This document shows positions 48,841 through 58,216 of a DNA stretch of 64,000 nucleotides, one piece after another. The notes under the pieces are model-generated. The model saw only the letters and a program-made list of their open reading frames with translations. It was not told the DNA's origin and made no database searches. Each line of letters begins with the position of its first letter. The stretch's first letter is position 1. The position numbers were made by a program, and so were the translations under genes. Origin of the DNA: Campylobacter curvus. GTDB taxonomy: Bacteria > Campylobacterota > Campylobacteria > Campylobacterales > Campylobacteraceae. The DNA lies in assembly GCF_013372125.1 (NCBI RefSeq), contig NZ_CP053826.1, positions 1,860,001-1,924,000 of the forward strand, written 5' to 3'.

Positions 48841-50136
48841 TTATAAAGATTTCAAGCCCACAAACGCATCTCTTACGAGCTCGCTAAATTTTATCTTCGA
48901 GCTCTTAAATGCGTCAAACGCAACCTTTCGCAAAGGCCTTCTTGGTGTCAGATCGTGGTTATAAACTCCGTAAAGCACATCGGCTAAAAGCAAACCGTAG
49001 TCCTTATAAAGGCGCTTCGTCTCTAAAAAATGCGGCGCTTTTTCATACGTCTTCATATCGAGCCCGACCCAGTTTTTATCAAGCTCACTTTTATAAACGT
49101 CCATAGCGCTTTGAGAAAAATCATCTTTTTCAAACGCCATTTTTATGGTGTTTGCAGCCGCCAGTCCAGACCCAGCCGCTAGATCCATTCCGCGCACCGT
49201 AAAGCCCGTATTTAGCGCAAATCCAGCCGCATCTCCCACTATAAGAAGCCCCGGCTTTGCGATGCACTCTTTTATCATCGCGGGTCCATCCTCCATTATC
49301 AAGTGACAGCCGTATTCTAGGAGTTCGCCGCCATCGATGAGCGGTGCGATAGCTGGGTGCGAGAGATAATAATCATGAAGTTGGGAGGATTTAAATCCGC
49401 TACTTGCCATATCTTCAAGCTGAAGCACGACGCCAAGCGATATAGACTCGGCGTTCGTGTATAAAAAGCCGCCTCCTGCTACGCCTTTGGTAGCGTCTCC
49501 TACTATCGCATACGCCGCGCCCTCATCATCTTTTAGATGAAATCTGTCTTGTATCGTCTTTTTAGGCAGGGCGATGACTGATTTCACGCCTACGGCTAGG
49601 CGTTTTGGAGGCTGCTTTTGCCTGACGCCCGCATCGACTGCTAAAAATGAATTCACTCCATCAGCCAAGACGACGACCTTAGCCATCAGCTCGTCGTCTC
49701 CGGCTTTGACCCCTACAAATTTATCGCCCTCTTTGATGAGAGAATCGACCTTTACGCCAGGCATTATCATCACGCCAGCCTCCTCGCATTTTTGCGCGAG
49801 CCACGCGTCAAATTTAGCCCTCAGCACGCTTACGGCATTTACCGGTTTTGCCAAGCGCTCATCGTAATAATCGATATTCACCGCTGAGGTTTCATTTAAA
49901 AAGCTCACGATATTATGAGTTATACGCCTTTCTATCGGGGCTTCTTCTATGAAATTCGGGAAAATTTCCTCCATCACGCGGCAGTAAAATGCGCCGCCGG
50001 ATAAATTTTTAGAGCCCACTTCGCTTCCACGCTCTATAAGGACGACTTCCTTGCCGTCCTTTGCTAACTCATACGCGCACACTAGACCTGCTATACCGCC
50101 GCCAACGACGACGACATCAAGCGTTTCATCAGCCAT
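48841..50136 (-). CDS. fixC: FixC-type ETF:quinone oxidoreductase
   Basis: FAD protein that passes electrons from ETF to FixX and quinone. N-terminal dinucleotide fold DVVVVGGGIAGLVCAYELA, then ERGSEVGSKNLSGGAFY. The GLLIVGDAAGFALNTGF motif and the amphipathic C-terminus are present. 431 residues. Between the FAD reductase and fixX genes. Confidence 0.92.
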   Translation of the reverse strand: MADETLDVVVVGGGIAGLVCAYELAKDGKEVVLIERGSEVGSKNLSGGAFYCRVMEEIFPNFIEEAPIERRITHNIVSFLNETSAVNIDYYDERLAKPVNAVSVLRAKFDAWLAQKCEEAGVMIMPGVKVDSLIKEGDKFVGVKAGDDELMAKVVVLADGVNSFLAVDAGVRQKQPPKRLAVGVKSVIALPKKTIQDRFHLKDDEGAAYAIVGDATKGVAGGGFLYTNAESISLGVVLQLEDMASSGFKSSQLHDYYLSHPAIAPLIDGGELLEYGCHLIMEDGPAMIKECIAKPGLLIVGDAAGFALNTGFTVRGMDLAAGSGLAAANTIKMAFEKDDFSQSAMDVYKSELDKNWVGLDMKTYEKAPHFLETKRLYKDYGLLLADVLYGVYNHDLTPRRPLRKVAFDAFKSSKIKFSELVRDAFVGLKSL

Positions 50137-50147
50137 TACTCGCTCCT

Positions 50148-51608
50148 TTAAAGCTCTTTGGAGTTTATTCTTGCGCTTATATCATCGGCTGCAAGCCAAC
50201 CAGAAGTTAGCGCAAAACCGTTAGCCGAGCCTGGCACAGGAAGCGCATAAGACTCGCCATACATACCGCCCGCATCGCAGCCGACGACATATAGACCAGG
50301 GATAGGATCTCCATTTTCATCAAGTGATCTCATGCACTCGTCTATTTCAAGCGCACCCATAGTTATCATTATGCCCGTTTCCATTTTGATGGCGTAAAAC
50401 GGAGCTTTCCTGATAGGATAGAGATATTTTTTCTCTTTATAAAATTTATCATCCACGCCAAGGTCGCAAATTTTATTGTATTCATCGACTTGCGATTTTA
50501 ACATAGTGCTATCTACACCCATTTTTGCGGCAAGCTCCTCTATCGTGCCAGCCGAGACGACATTCGTGCGAGCAGCGTCAGCTGCATCGGCCGCTATTTC
50601 AGTCGGTAAATTTACGAGCTTTTCATAGTTTCTGACGTAAATTCCAAGACCGACCTCGTTTCCTGCATTTACTAGGTGCTCTATGGCTTCTTGTCCCAAG
50701 ACCGACCAAAACATAGAGCCATGAAGCGATGCGACCATATCGCCCGCATTACCGAAATTTAGCCCGATTTGCTCATTTACGAAGCGTTTTGCGTCTTTAT
50801 CGACCCAAAAATACGGCTGAAAGCCTGCGGCATTGGTATGGCTCGTGATCGTCTTGTCTCTCATGAAAGGAAAAAGTAGTCTCGTTCCGATATTTGAATT
50901 TAACGCTCCGCCCGCATTTAGCACCATGCGTATGCCGTCGCCTGTATTGCCCGCACCTCCTACGTTTATGACTCGCTCACCGATGTTATGCTTGCCGTAT
51001 TTATTCATCATTTCAGGATTATTTGCATATCCGCCGGTAGCCACTACGACAGCCTTTGCACCGAGTAAGACCTCTTCATTGTTTGCATCTACGGCTTTGA
51101 CGCCGATGATCTTTCCGTCTTGTTTTAAAATTTCAACAGCAGATGTCGATAAAAACAGATCCACTCCGCGCCTTACGGCGTCCGCCTCTAAAAGTTCGAT
51201 GACGCGCGCTACTTCGCCCTCTGGTAGGTGCCAAGTGACGAGCTCGCCTGGTTGATCTGGCGCTGTGACCTCGACGTTTTCATACACTGCGCCTTCTTCA
51301 CGCATTTTTACTATCGTTTTATCGGCATTATGGACGAATTTTGACACCAAAGCAGGCTTTGCCCTCCAATGAGAATAATCCATATAGGTGTTAAACGCTT
51401 CTTCTTTGCTTACGTGTATGCCTCTTTTTTCCTGCTCGTCAGACTCGAATGCCGCGTGCCCTTCGGCAAAAGACGAGCTACCGCCCGTAGTCGCCTCTTT
51501 TTCCAAAACGGCGCAAGTGTTGCCGTTTTTTGCAGCCTGAACGGCAGCCGAAAGTCCTGATCCGCCACCACCGATAACCACTACATCGTAATGTGCGTCA
51601 AATTCCAT
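50148..51608 (-). CDS. FAD-dependent reductase of the fumarate reductase/flavocytochrome family with altered active site
   Basis: FAD-binding fold DVVVIGGGGSGLSAAVQAA, FAD contact GGSSSFAEGH, and GGYANNPEMM. The capping domain contains KRFVNEQIGLNFGNAGD. In soluble fumarate and urocanate reductases the corresponding stretch has the catalytic Arg (TTRDKAS-like), and the C-terminal loop has GNAxxDxxVFGRIAG; here it reads PGSANGFALTSG. So the usual proton-delivering and carboxylate-binding Arg are not visible. No Tat signal or haem domain; cytoplasmic. Embedded between the ETF and fixC genes, it may be the ETF's electron donor or acceptor. Substrate unknown, perhaps an enoate or a steroid-like compound. 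Confidence 0.8.
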   Translation of the reverse strand: MEFDAHYDVVVIGGGGSGLSAAVQAAKNGNTCAVLEKEATTGGSSSFAEGHAAFESDEQEKRGIHVSKEEAFNTYMDYSHWRAKPALVSKFVHNADKTIVKMREEGAVYENVEVTAPDQPGELVTWHLPEGEVARVIELLEADAVRRGVDLFLSTSAVEILKQDGKIIGVKAVDANNEEVLLGAKAVVVATGGYANNPEMMNKYGKHNIGERVINVGGAGNTGDGIRMVLNAGGALNSNIGTRLLFPFMRDKTITSHTNAAGFQPYFWVDKDAKRFVNEQIGLNFGNAGDMVASLHGSMFWSVLGQEAIEHLVNAGNEVGLGIYVRNYEKLVNLPTEIAADAADAARTNVVSAGTIEELAAKMGVDSTMLKSQVDEYNKICDLGVDDKFYKEKKYLYPIRKAPFYAIKMETGIMITMGALEIDECMRSLDENGDPIPGLYVVGCDAGGMYGESYALPVPGSANGFALTSGWLAADDISARINSKEL

Positions 51609-51619
51609 TTTTTATCCTT

Positions 51620-52513
51620 TTAATTTTTAAGGGCGTCTTGAACCGCCGGTATGACCTCATAAAGATCGCCTACTATGCCGTAATCAGCGGACTTAAATAT
51701 CCTAGCGTCAGGGTCTTTATCGACCGCTACTATTATCTTTGCACCTCTTACGCCCTCTAAATGTTGAGGAGCGCCTGAAATTCCCACCGTAAAGTAAAGC
51801 TTTGGTGAAATTTTCTGACCTGAACGTCCGATGTAGCACTCCTTTGGCATCCAGCCAAGATCGTCTGCGATCGGCATCGAGCAACTCACTTCGGCATTTA
51901 GCGCCTCTGCCAAAGACCTTATGAGCGCGATATCGTCTTTTGACTTCACGCCCCTACCAAAAGATACGACCCTAGAAGCTTCCAGTAAGCCTGATTTTTC
52001 AGAGCCTAAATTCTGGCTTTTCATATCCATTTGATAGCTCTCACCGTCAAGCGTTTTTATCTCTACGCTTGAACCGCTTGGCGCTTCGACATCTTTGCCG
52101 TCATAAAAGGCAACGACTGGTTTGTCGCTTTTTAATGTCTCTAAAACATGACCACCAAGTGCGCTTTGAGTGACGACTAGCGAGTCATTTTCAAATTTAG
52201 CCTCCGTGACATTTGGTATAGCGACCCCGTCAAGTGCCGCTGTAACGGCTCCTGCTACTATCTTCGCTCCCGGAGCGAGACTTGCTAAAACAAGCTTTGG
52301 AGCTAAATTTTTTATTTCCGCTGCCACCGCTTTTGCCTTTGACTCGGGCAAATTCGTCTCGGCGAATATCACCGAGCTAACGCCGCTAGCAGCGACTTTA
52401 TCCGCTAAATTTTTAGAACCAAGCACCACGGCGCAGACATCGCCTAAGCTTTTAGCGATATTTAACATGCCGCCAAACGGCGCTTCATCAGTTACGATCA
52501 TACAAATACTCAT
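51620..52513 (-). CDS. fixB: Electron transfer flavoprotein alpha subunit
   Basis: 297 residues. The C-terminal FAD domain is diagnostic: YIGRSGQKISPKLYFTVGISGAPQHLEG followed by VDKDPDARIFKSADYGIVGDL. Starts within the end of the beta subunit gene (4-nt overlap). Called FixB because of FixC and FixX in the same operon. Confidence 0.93.
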   Translation of the reverse strand: MSICMIVTDEAPFGGMLNIAKSLGDVCAVVLGSKNLADKVAASGVSSVIFAETNLPESKAKAVAAEIKNLAPKLVLASLAPGAKIVAGAVTAALDGVAIPNVTEAKFENDSLVVTQSALGGHVLETLKSDKPVVAFYDGKDVEAPSGSSVEIKTLDGESYQMDMKSQNLGSEKSGLLEASRVVSFGRGVKSKDDIALIRSLAEALNAEVSCSMPIADDLGWMPKECYIGRSGQKISPKLYFTVGISGAPQHLEGVRGAKIIVAVDKDPDARIFKSADYGIVGDLYEVIPAVQDALKN

Positions 52514-53247
52514 AGCAATACTCCCTCTTTTTTCAATGCATCTACTAGTTTTTTAGCCGCACTTTGTGCGTCCTCGTTAAACAGCGTAGTGTGCTTAGTC
52601 TCAGGCACGCTTAATTTAAGCGAGACGAATCTATCTTTTAGCTCCACTCCAAGCTCGGCAGAAGCGACGTTGTTTATCGGTTTTTTCCTCGCCATCAGCA
52701 TATCTTTCATGCCGGGAGCATTTTTCTCCTCGGTCTGAGCCACCACGCCAAGCACGGCTGGGGTCTTAACCGTGATGGTCTGCTCTTCGTTGCCGATATG
52801 TCTTGTAGCTACGATACTATCAGCAGTCGCGCTCGCAGAGATCACACTACCAACAGCGCTAAATCCAAGCTCGCCCGCCAAGCAGCCTGCAACCATAGGA
52901 TACGCCGCACAATCTCCTATAACGACCACATCCACATCGCCTATCTTTTTGATAGCGGCGGCTAAAATTTTAGCTACCAACGCCTGATCGTCTAAATTTG
53001 GCGCGTCAGCCACGCTGAATGTCTCTTTCACACCGCGCGCAAGTATCCAGCTAGCATCGCCGTCCCCGATGCAAACTCCGACTATATCGGCATTTGTGCC
53101 ACTTGCGATGTTTTTAGCTACCGCAAGTGCGGCAGGGTCGTCCTCTAGCGCCACCATTTTCGCACCGCGCCAATCAACGTTACCGTCACTGCGTACGACG
53201 GCTGACTCGGGGTCTCTGCCCCACTTATACACTACGGCTATTTTCAT
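52510..53247 (-). CDS. fixA: Electron transfer flavoprotein beta subunit
   Basis: 245 residues; AMP/FAD-binding ETF-beta fold: VYKWGRDPESAV at the start, EDDPAALAVAKNIA and ARKKPINNV near the end (the usual KAKKKPI region). First gene of the operon, divergent from the TetR gene. AAGGAAAACAC before the ATG. Confidence 0.9.
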   Translation of the reverse strand: MKIAVVYKWGRDPESAVVRSDGNVDWRGAKMVALEDDPAALAVAKNIASGTNADIVGVCIGDGDASWILARGVKETFSVADAPNLDDQALVAKILAAAIKKIGDVDVVVIGDCAAYPMVAGCLAGELGFSAVGSVISASATADSIVATRHIGNEEQTITVKTPAVLGVVAQTEEKNAPGMKDMLMARKKPINNVASAELGVELKDRFVSLKLSVPETKHTTLFNEDAQSAAKKLVDALKKEGVLL

Positions 53248-53296
53248 GTGTTTTCCTTTCGTCTATCGTTGCGATAGGTTTGAATTTTGAAATTTT

Positions 53297-53316
53297 ATGA
53301 CTGACTAGCCAGTCAT
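53297..53316. promoter_or_regulatory. Palindromic TetR operator between fixA and tetR
   Basis: ATGACTGACTAGCCAGTCAT: a 20-bp palindrome with a single mismatched pair. It lies 50 bases upstream of fixA and in the divergent region shared with the TetR gene, fitting local repression. Confidence 0.7.
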
Positions 53317-53472
53317 TTATTTAGTAGAATAGTAATCCTTTTTACATTAATTACAGCTTAAAAATTTGATTTTTTGCTAAAATTTCTGTATTTTAATAAT
53401 TAAGTCAAAAATTTTAGTAATAAATAAGCAACAATACTGTTATAATAACGCTTTTTGCATAAAGGGGACAGG

Positions 53473-54072
53473 GTGGCAAAGGTCGTAGATAAAGAACTGA
53501 TGAGAGAAAATATAATAAAAGCGGCGGTCGCAACGTTCCTAAAAAACGGTGTGAACAGCACGACGATGGAGCACATTGCAAAAGAGGCGGATATCGCAAA
53601 AGGCACTTTGTATCTGTATTTTTCATCAAAACAAGATCTAGTCTCTGCGTGCAACGTCGATCATTACACAAGCCTAAAATCGTCCTTGATACCTAAAAAA
53701 ATGCTTCCGAGCCTTGATGATTTCTTAAAACATATAGAAAAAAATCTCTTCATCAACAAAAAAAGAGCCGAATATGTAAAAATTTTCTTCGAGGCGTTTG
53801 GGGCGCAGCTAAATAGCAAAGATTTTACCGACGAATACAATCTATTTTTCGAAGAGATCGCCGCCTTTTACGAGCAAAATTTAAAATTTTTGATAGAAAA
53901 AGGTGAGGCCGACGCCGATATCGACACTTTCACACTAAGTAGAGCCATAGTCAGCATGATGGACGGACTCACCTTGCATAGAGGATTTTTCAACATCGAA
54001 AATACCAAATATAACGGCATGGTAAGAGATGCCATAGCGATGTTTAGGATGATGCTTGCTCCTAAATTTTAG
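53473..54072 (+). CDS. TetR-family regulator of the ETF operon
   Basis: N-terminal helix-turn-helix: IIKAAVATFLKNGVNSTTMEHIAKEADIAKGTLYLYFSSKQDLV (~15-60 overall). All-helical ligand domain after it. About 199 residues from GTG 53473, which has AAGGGG upstream; a TTG at 53455 is the longer alternative. Transcribed away from fixA with a palindrome in between. The inducer may be the substrate of the ETF-linked reductase. Confidence 0.88.
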   Translation: MAKVVDKELMRENIIKAAVATFLKNGVNSTTMEHIAKEADIAKGTLYLYFSSKQDLVSACNVDHYTSLKSSLIPKKMLPSLDDFLKHIEKNLFINKKRAEYVKIFFEAFGAQLNSKDFTDEYNLFFEEIAAFYEQNLKFLIEKGEADADIDTFTLSRAIVSMMDGLTLHRGFFNIENTKYNGMVRDAIAMFRMMLAPKF

Positions 54073-54117
54073 CGGCTGTTTTGGATTTGGTATAAATTTT
54101 AATATTTTAAAGTAAGG

Positions 54118-54151
54118 AAATTTACGACCAGCCATAGCCAGCCGTAAATTT
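54118..54151. terminator. Hairpin between tetR and rhodanese genes
   Basis: AAATTTACG / CGTAAATTT with a 16-base loop, between convergent genes. Confidence 0.5.
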
Positions 54152-54153
54152 AT

Positions 54154-54513
54154 CTATTTTACGAGATCGTATTTGTATTGTTTGACACCGTCGGCGTTAT
54201 AGACGTCTTTGATGCCGTTTTTGTGTAAAATTTCAGCCGCTTTGCCGCTTTGTCTGCCGCTGTTGCAGTAAAGCACGACTTTTTTGCCGTCAAAATCCTT
54301 AAATTTACCAGGATTGGCCTCAATATCTTTGAGCGGGATATGCACGGCGTCTTTGATGTGCCCCTCGTTAAACTGCTCATCGACCCTCACATCGACGATC
54401 ACTGCGTCTTTTGAGCCCACTAGCTTGCTCACCTCATCGCCGCTTAGATGTCCTACCTCGTTTGCAGCGAACAAAACAACCGCACTCGCAAGTGCTAAAA
54501 GAAATTTTCTCAT
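54154..54513 (-). CDS. Exported single-domain rhodanese
   Basis: Signal peptide to about residue 17 (VVLFAANE). One rhodanese domain: VIVDVRVDEQFNEGHIKDAVHIPL and the active-site loop YCNSGRQSG with the catalytic Cys. 119 residues. Acts in the periplasm on sulfur-containing substrates. Probably separate from the arsenic operon although adjacent. Confidence 0.88.
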   Translation of the reverse strand: MRKFLLALASAVVLFAANEVGHLSGDEVSKLVGSKDAVIVDVRVDEQFNEGHIKDAVHIPLKDIEANPGKFKDFDGKKVVLYCNSGRQSGKAAEILHKNGIKDVYNADGVKQYKYDLVK

Positions 54514-54628
54514 GTAAATTCCTAAAATTTATTTAAAGGCGACCGCCCTCTAAGCTCGTTATTTTACTCTTTTTAGCTTAAATTTTTACCCGCGCAAAGC
54601 CGCCTAATATCGCCCTTGCTTCTTAAAT

Positions 54629-55690
54629 TTAGCAGCAGCAAGACCCGCCTTCGCACGCGCCCCCGTCTGCACCAGATGAGCCGCCACTGCAGTCAAACGG
54701 CCCAAAGTGCTTGCTCCTGTCGCCGTGTATCTCAAAATATTTGCCAAATCTAGTCACCTCGACCATCGCGCATGTATTTCCGCACACGCTCATCGGCAAG
54801 TCTTTGAAAAAGCGGTGATGATCGTCGAGGTCAAAGTAAAATTTAGCCCCTACCATGCCGCCTTTGTAGGTCGCAAACTGCCCGTATTGCTCGCAGATGT
54901 CTTCCATCAGATCGGGGATCTTGATGGCTCTAACGGTACGCGAAGTGAAATTTATATTTTCTATCAGATCTTCGATTTCTTCGTTATCTATCGTGGCTTT
55001 TGCGGTAGAAACGTATCTAAAATCGCTCCAACCGACCTTGCTCATCAGCCGCCTAAAATCCTCCACATACATAGCTCCACCCAGGCACTCTCCGCGCAAA
55101 ACAGGATCGTTTGAGATCTCCTCAGGCACGCGGCGATCGGCGAAAATATCGGAAAAATATAGCTCGCCGCCTCGCTTTAACACGCGCCAAATTTCGCTAA
55201 AAACACTTTGCTTGCACGGAGATAAATTTATCACGCAGTTTGATACGACCACATCGACGCTGGCGTCTTTGATGCCTAGGCTCGCTAGATCTTCGATGTA
55301 GCCTTGTAAAAATTCTACGTTTGATCTTTTATAGCCGAATTTCTTCGCCATCTCGTCTTGATATTTTCTGGCGATAGCCAGCTGATCTTCGTTCATATCC
55401 ACACCGATGACCCTGCCGCTCTCGCCCACTAGACGCGAGAGGATATACACATCAAGCCCGGTGCCGCAGCCAAGGTCAAGCACCGTGCAACCCTCTAACG
55501 CAGGCGGTATCGGCGAGCCGCAGCCGTAAAATCTCTGCACGATCTCATCCGGGATCATCGCCCTGATCTCCTTTAAATGGCGCGGTAAATTTTCAGCCGC
55601 GCAAGAGCAAATTTTAGTCTCCATTTTGCCCGCATTTTCTTTGGTAACCTTACTGTAATACTCTTTTACCTGTTCTCTGATGTCACTCAT
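54629..55690 (-). CDS. arsM: Arsenite S-adenosylmethionine methyltransferase
   Basis: Methylates As(III). SAM motif VLDLGCGTGLDVYILSRLVG (~70). Cys residues known to bind arsenite are in positions consistent with ArsM: KICSCAAENLP near the N-terminus, SNCVINLSP in the middle and RGECLGGAMYVEDF. The C-terminus (PMSVCGNTCAMVEV...) ends in a Cys-rich tail GGSCCC. 353 residues. Last gene of the arsenic operon. AAAGGAGAAAACG before the ATG. Confidence 0.93.
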   Translation of the reverse strand: MSDIREQVKEYYSKVTKENAGKMETKICSCAAENLPRHLKEIRAMIPDEIVQRFYGCGSPIPPALEGCTVLDLGCGTGLDVYILSRLVGESGRVIGVDMNEDQLAIARKYQDEMAKKFGYKRSNVEFLQGYIEDLASLGIKDASVDVVVSNCVINLSPCKQSVFSEIWRVLKRGGELYFSDIFADRRVPEEISNDPVLRGECLGGAMYVEDFRRLMSKVGWSDFRYVSTAKATIDNEEIEDLIENINFTSRTVRAIKIPDLMEDICEQYGQFATYKGGMVGAKFYFDLDDHHRFFKDLPMSVCGNTCAMVEVTRFGKYFEIHGDRSKHFGPFDCSGGSSGADGGACEGGSCCC

Positions 55691-55776
55691 CGTTTTCTCC
55701 TTTGGATTAAATTTTAATTTGAAAAAGTGTCAATACCCTTAAACGAACGCTTCGCAAATCTTATTTACTCCGCAAA

Positions 55777-55860
55777 GCGCCGAACATGTAGCACGATTTT
55801 CGCGGTCAGCCTTATGGCTTCCTTGAAAATCGGCGGCGATAGCGTCGCTACATAAGATTT
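55777..55860 (+). repeat. Dispersed intergenic repeat, copy C
   Basis: CGCCGAACATGTAGCACGAT ... CGCGGTCAGC ... AAAATCGGCGGCGATAGCGT. Same order as copy A with few differences. Sits in the 230-bp gap that separates arsM from the rest of the arsenic operon. Confidence 0.7.
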
Positions 55861-55920
55861 GGCTACGCTATAACGTTTTAAATTTTAAAAATCAACACTT
55901 TTAAAACATAGCCTATAAAT

Positions 55921-56751
55921 TCATATATTGCAACTATTGTTCTTTTTGTCCGTTACGTGTAGCGGCTCGATCACTTTGGTGAAAAACAGCGACGCGAGCA
56001 GCCCGCCTATCATCGGCGCTAGCGCATAAACGTAAAGAACGTCCCACGAAAAGGCCTCTTTAAAACCCACCAAAAATGCCACCACGCGCGGCCCCATATC
56101 TCTTGCTGGATTTAGCCCCGCGTCCGTCATCGGCCCTACGACTGCGATGATGCACGTGACCGTTAGCCCGATGAAAAGCGGGAAAAGGTCGTTGCTAGGG
56201 CGTCCCAGGTTGCAGCTTTCGGTCATGCAAAATATAACCATCACCAGCACAAACACGCCAAGCCCCTCGGCAAACGCCGCAACATTGGTGCTTATCACGC
56301 CTTTGGCAGTGTTTGGATAGACCTCGCACCAGATGCTATAAGCGGCGCTTTTTGCCTCCATCGTAGCACTCGCAGCGCTTAGAGCAGCCTGCACGCTATC
56401 TGCGAAAAATATCCAAAGCACGAAGCCAGCCAGTATCGCGCCCACAAACTGAGCGACGACGTAAAGCGGGAAATTTATCCACGAGCACCTGCCGCTAGCG
56501 CACATCGCAAAGGTAACGGCGGGATTAAAATGCGCCGCAGAGAGGTTTCTGGTCGCGTAGATCGCTATGGCGATGGCTAGACCCCATATCATGCCTACCT
56601 GAAAGGGCCCCGTATGCGCGCCGTAAAGCGTCGCCGTCGCCACCGCACCGATACCAAAAAAGCACATCAAAAACGTGCCGATGATCTCGCCCACGGCCTG
56701 CTTTAAAAAGATCGCCCTACTGACCGCACCGCAATCACAACTTGTATCCAT
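55921..56751 (-). CDS. MIP-family aquaglyceroporin (arsenic operon)
   Basis: Six membrane segments and both channel motifs: HFNPAVTF (first NPA) and GLNPARDMGPR (second NPA). The second motif followed by D-MGPR fits glycerol-type channels. 276 residues. Cys-rich N-terminus MDTSCDCG, unusual for the family. In arsenic operons such channels (AqpS-like) let arsenite or methylarsenicals pass. AAAGGATTTTT before the ATG. Confidence 0.9.
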   Translation of the reverse strand: MDTSCDCGAVSRAIFLKQAVGEIIGTFLMCFFGIGAVATATLYGAHTGPFQVGMIWGLAIAIAIYATRNLSAAHFNPAVTFAMCASGRCSWINFPLYVVAQFVGAILAGFVLWIFFADSVQAALSAASATMEAKSAAYSIWCEVYPNTAKGVISTNVAAFAEGLGVFVLVMVIFCMTESCNLGRPSNDLFPLFIGLTVTCIIAVVGPMTDAGLNPARDMGPRVVAFLVGFKEAFSWDVLYVYALAPMIGGLLASLFFTKVIEPLHVTDKKNNSCNI

Positions 56752-56810
56752 AAAAATCCTTTGTATTAATCTGTCTTAACTAAGACCTAAATTTAGCTCT
56801 CCAAGCCCGC

Positions 56811-57290
56811 CTACTTCGCATCGCCTAAGATCTCGTCTAAAATTTCGATGCAGTCTCTTACGACGCAAGGACAGACGCTTTTAAATAGCCCGCGCTTTTG
56901 AATCTGCGCCATTTCGTCCGGTTTGCTTAGATCAAAGCCCAAAATTTCGCGGCAAATTTTTGAATTCCATTTTTTAAAATACGCACTTTGAAATTCTGCC
57001 AACTTGGCTTCAAATTTCGCCTTCTCTTCACCAAATTTAAGCCCCAAAACAAGCACCGCCGCCAGATACGTATCGCACGTCAGTCCCTCTCGCAGCCCGC
57101 CGCCAAGCCCTGCTCCAAGGCAAATCGCGCGTTTTTCGTCTAAATTTAACGCTCCTGCGTATCGCTCGAAAAGCACCTGCGCGCAGTTTATTTGGCTAAA
57201 TTTCGCCGCGATCTGCTCGGTCGTGAGCTTTTGTAAATTTCGCGCGCCAGCCACACCCTCCGACTTCGCCGCCTTCATATCAGCCCTCAT
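56811..57290 (-). CDS. C_GCAxxG_C_C family redox protein
   Basis: About 159 residues containing the family's Cys order: a first Cys in QINCAQVLFERY, then AICLGAGLGGGLREGLTCDTYLAAVL, and CREILGF plus CPCVVRDCIEIL at the end. The family is a putative membrane- or Fe-S-related redox protein common next to arsenosugar genes. ATGA overlap with arsS. Confidence 0.8.
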   Translation of the reverse strand: MRADMKAAKSEGVAGARNLQKLTTEQIAAKFSQINCAQVLFERYAGALNLDEKRAICLGAGLGGGLREGLTCDTYLAAVLVLGLKFGEEKAKFEAKLAEFQSAYFKKWNSKICREILGFDLSKPDEMAQIQKRGLFKSVCPCVVRDCIEILDEILGDAK

Positions 57291-58216
57291 GCTATCGCTC
57301 CGCCGCAGCTGCTTCCAGCCCCCGCCGTGCAGGCATAGCAGTAGTCGCGAAACACGATCTCGCGCGAAAGCTCTTGCGCGCTGGCAAGCTCAAAAATATC
57401 GCGCACGCCGTTTGCTTTTAAATCCAGCATTTGATTGAAGTCGCAGTCGTAAAGCGAGCCGTCGTAAGCAACTGAAATTTGGCTACGGCACATGATGTTT
57501 TGCGCGGCGCAGGGGTTGAAATTTGCTTCCAACAAGCTCATATAGCTTTCCAGCTCGCCGTGGTTTTGTAGCGCGGTCTTAAAGCGGCCGATCGGCAAAT
57601 TCGTAATAGTAAAAAGATGAGAAAATTCCACGCCAAAGCCCTCTTTTAGCTCGCGTTTGTAGTCTTTTTCAAGTCCCGCTTGATCGCCTGGCAAAAAAGC
57701 GCCGCCCGGGTTATAGACTAAATTTAAGCTCAAATTTTTACCATATCCAAGCGCGTTTAAAATTTTTAAAACCTTTATCGAGCCCTCAAATACGCCGTTG
57801 CCGCGCATTTTATCGGTGTTTTCTTTGGTGTAGCAAGGCAGGCTGGCGACCAGCTCCACGCCCTTATCCGCGTAAAATTTTGGCAAGTCCTCGTAGCCCT
57901 TTTCAAGCAAAATGACTAAATTCGTGCGCACGATGACGCGCGGGACGATTTTTACCGCTTCGCTAACGAGCCAGCGAAAATTCGCGTTCATCTCAGGTGC
58001 GCCGCCCGTGATGTCAAGGGTGCTGAATTTATGCCTTTTTAGCGCCTCAACGACCGCCTGCGCAACCTCGCGGCTCATCGTCTCGGTGCGATTTGGCGAT
58101 GCGCCGACGTGGCAGTGATGACAGGCGAGGTTGCAAATTTTGCCGACGTTTATTTGAAGCGTCGTGATCTCGCTCGTGCGTTTAAACTCGGGCGCGATCC
58201 TTTCGGTGAATTTCAT
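57287..58216 (-). CDS. arsS: Arsenosugar biosynthesis radical SAM protein ArsS
   Basis: Radical SAM enzyme thought to add the SAM-derived adenosyl group to dimethylarsenite. CxxxCxxC is CNLACHHC, preceded by TLQINVGKI. TGGAPEMN is the SAM-binding loop. The DUF3641-type C-terminal half carries CAAQNIMCRSQISV, YDCDFNQMLDL and CYACTAGAGSSCGG. 309 residues. Overlaps neighbours by ATGA on both sides. Confidence 0.93.
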   Translation of the reverse strand: MKFTERIAPEFKRTSEITTLQINVGKICNLACHHCHVGASPNRTETMSREVAQAVVEALKRHKFSTLDITGGAPEMNANFRWLVSEAVKIVPRVIVRTNLVILLEKGYEDLPKFYADKGVELVASLPCYTKENTDKMRGNGVFEGSIKVLKILNALGYGKNLSLNLVYNPGGAFLPGDQAGLEKDYKRELKEGFGVEFSHLFTITNLPIGRFKTALQNHGELESYMSLLEANFNPCAAQNIMCRSQISVAYDGSLYDCDFNQMLDLKANGVRDIFELASAQELSREIVFRDYCYACTAGAGSSCGGAIA

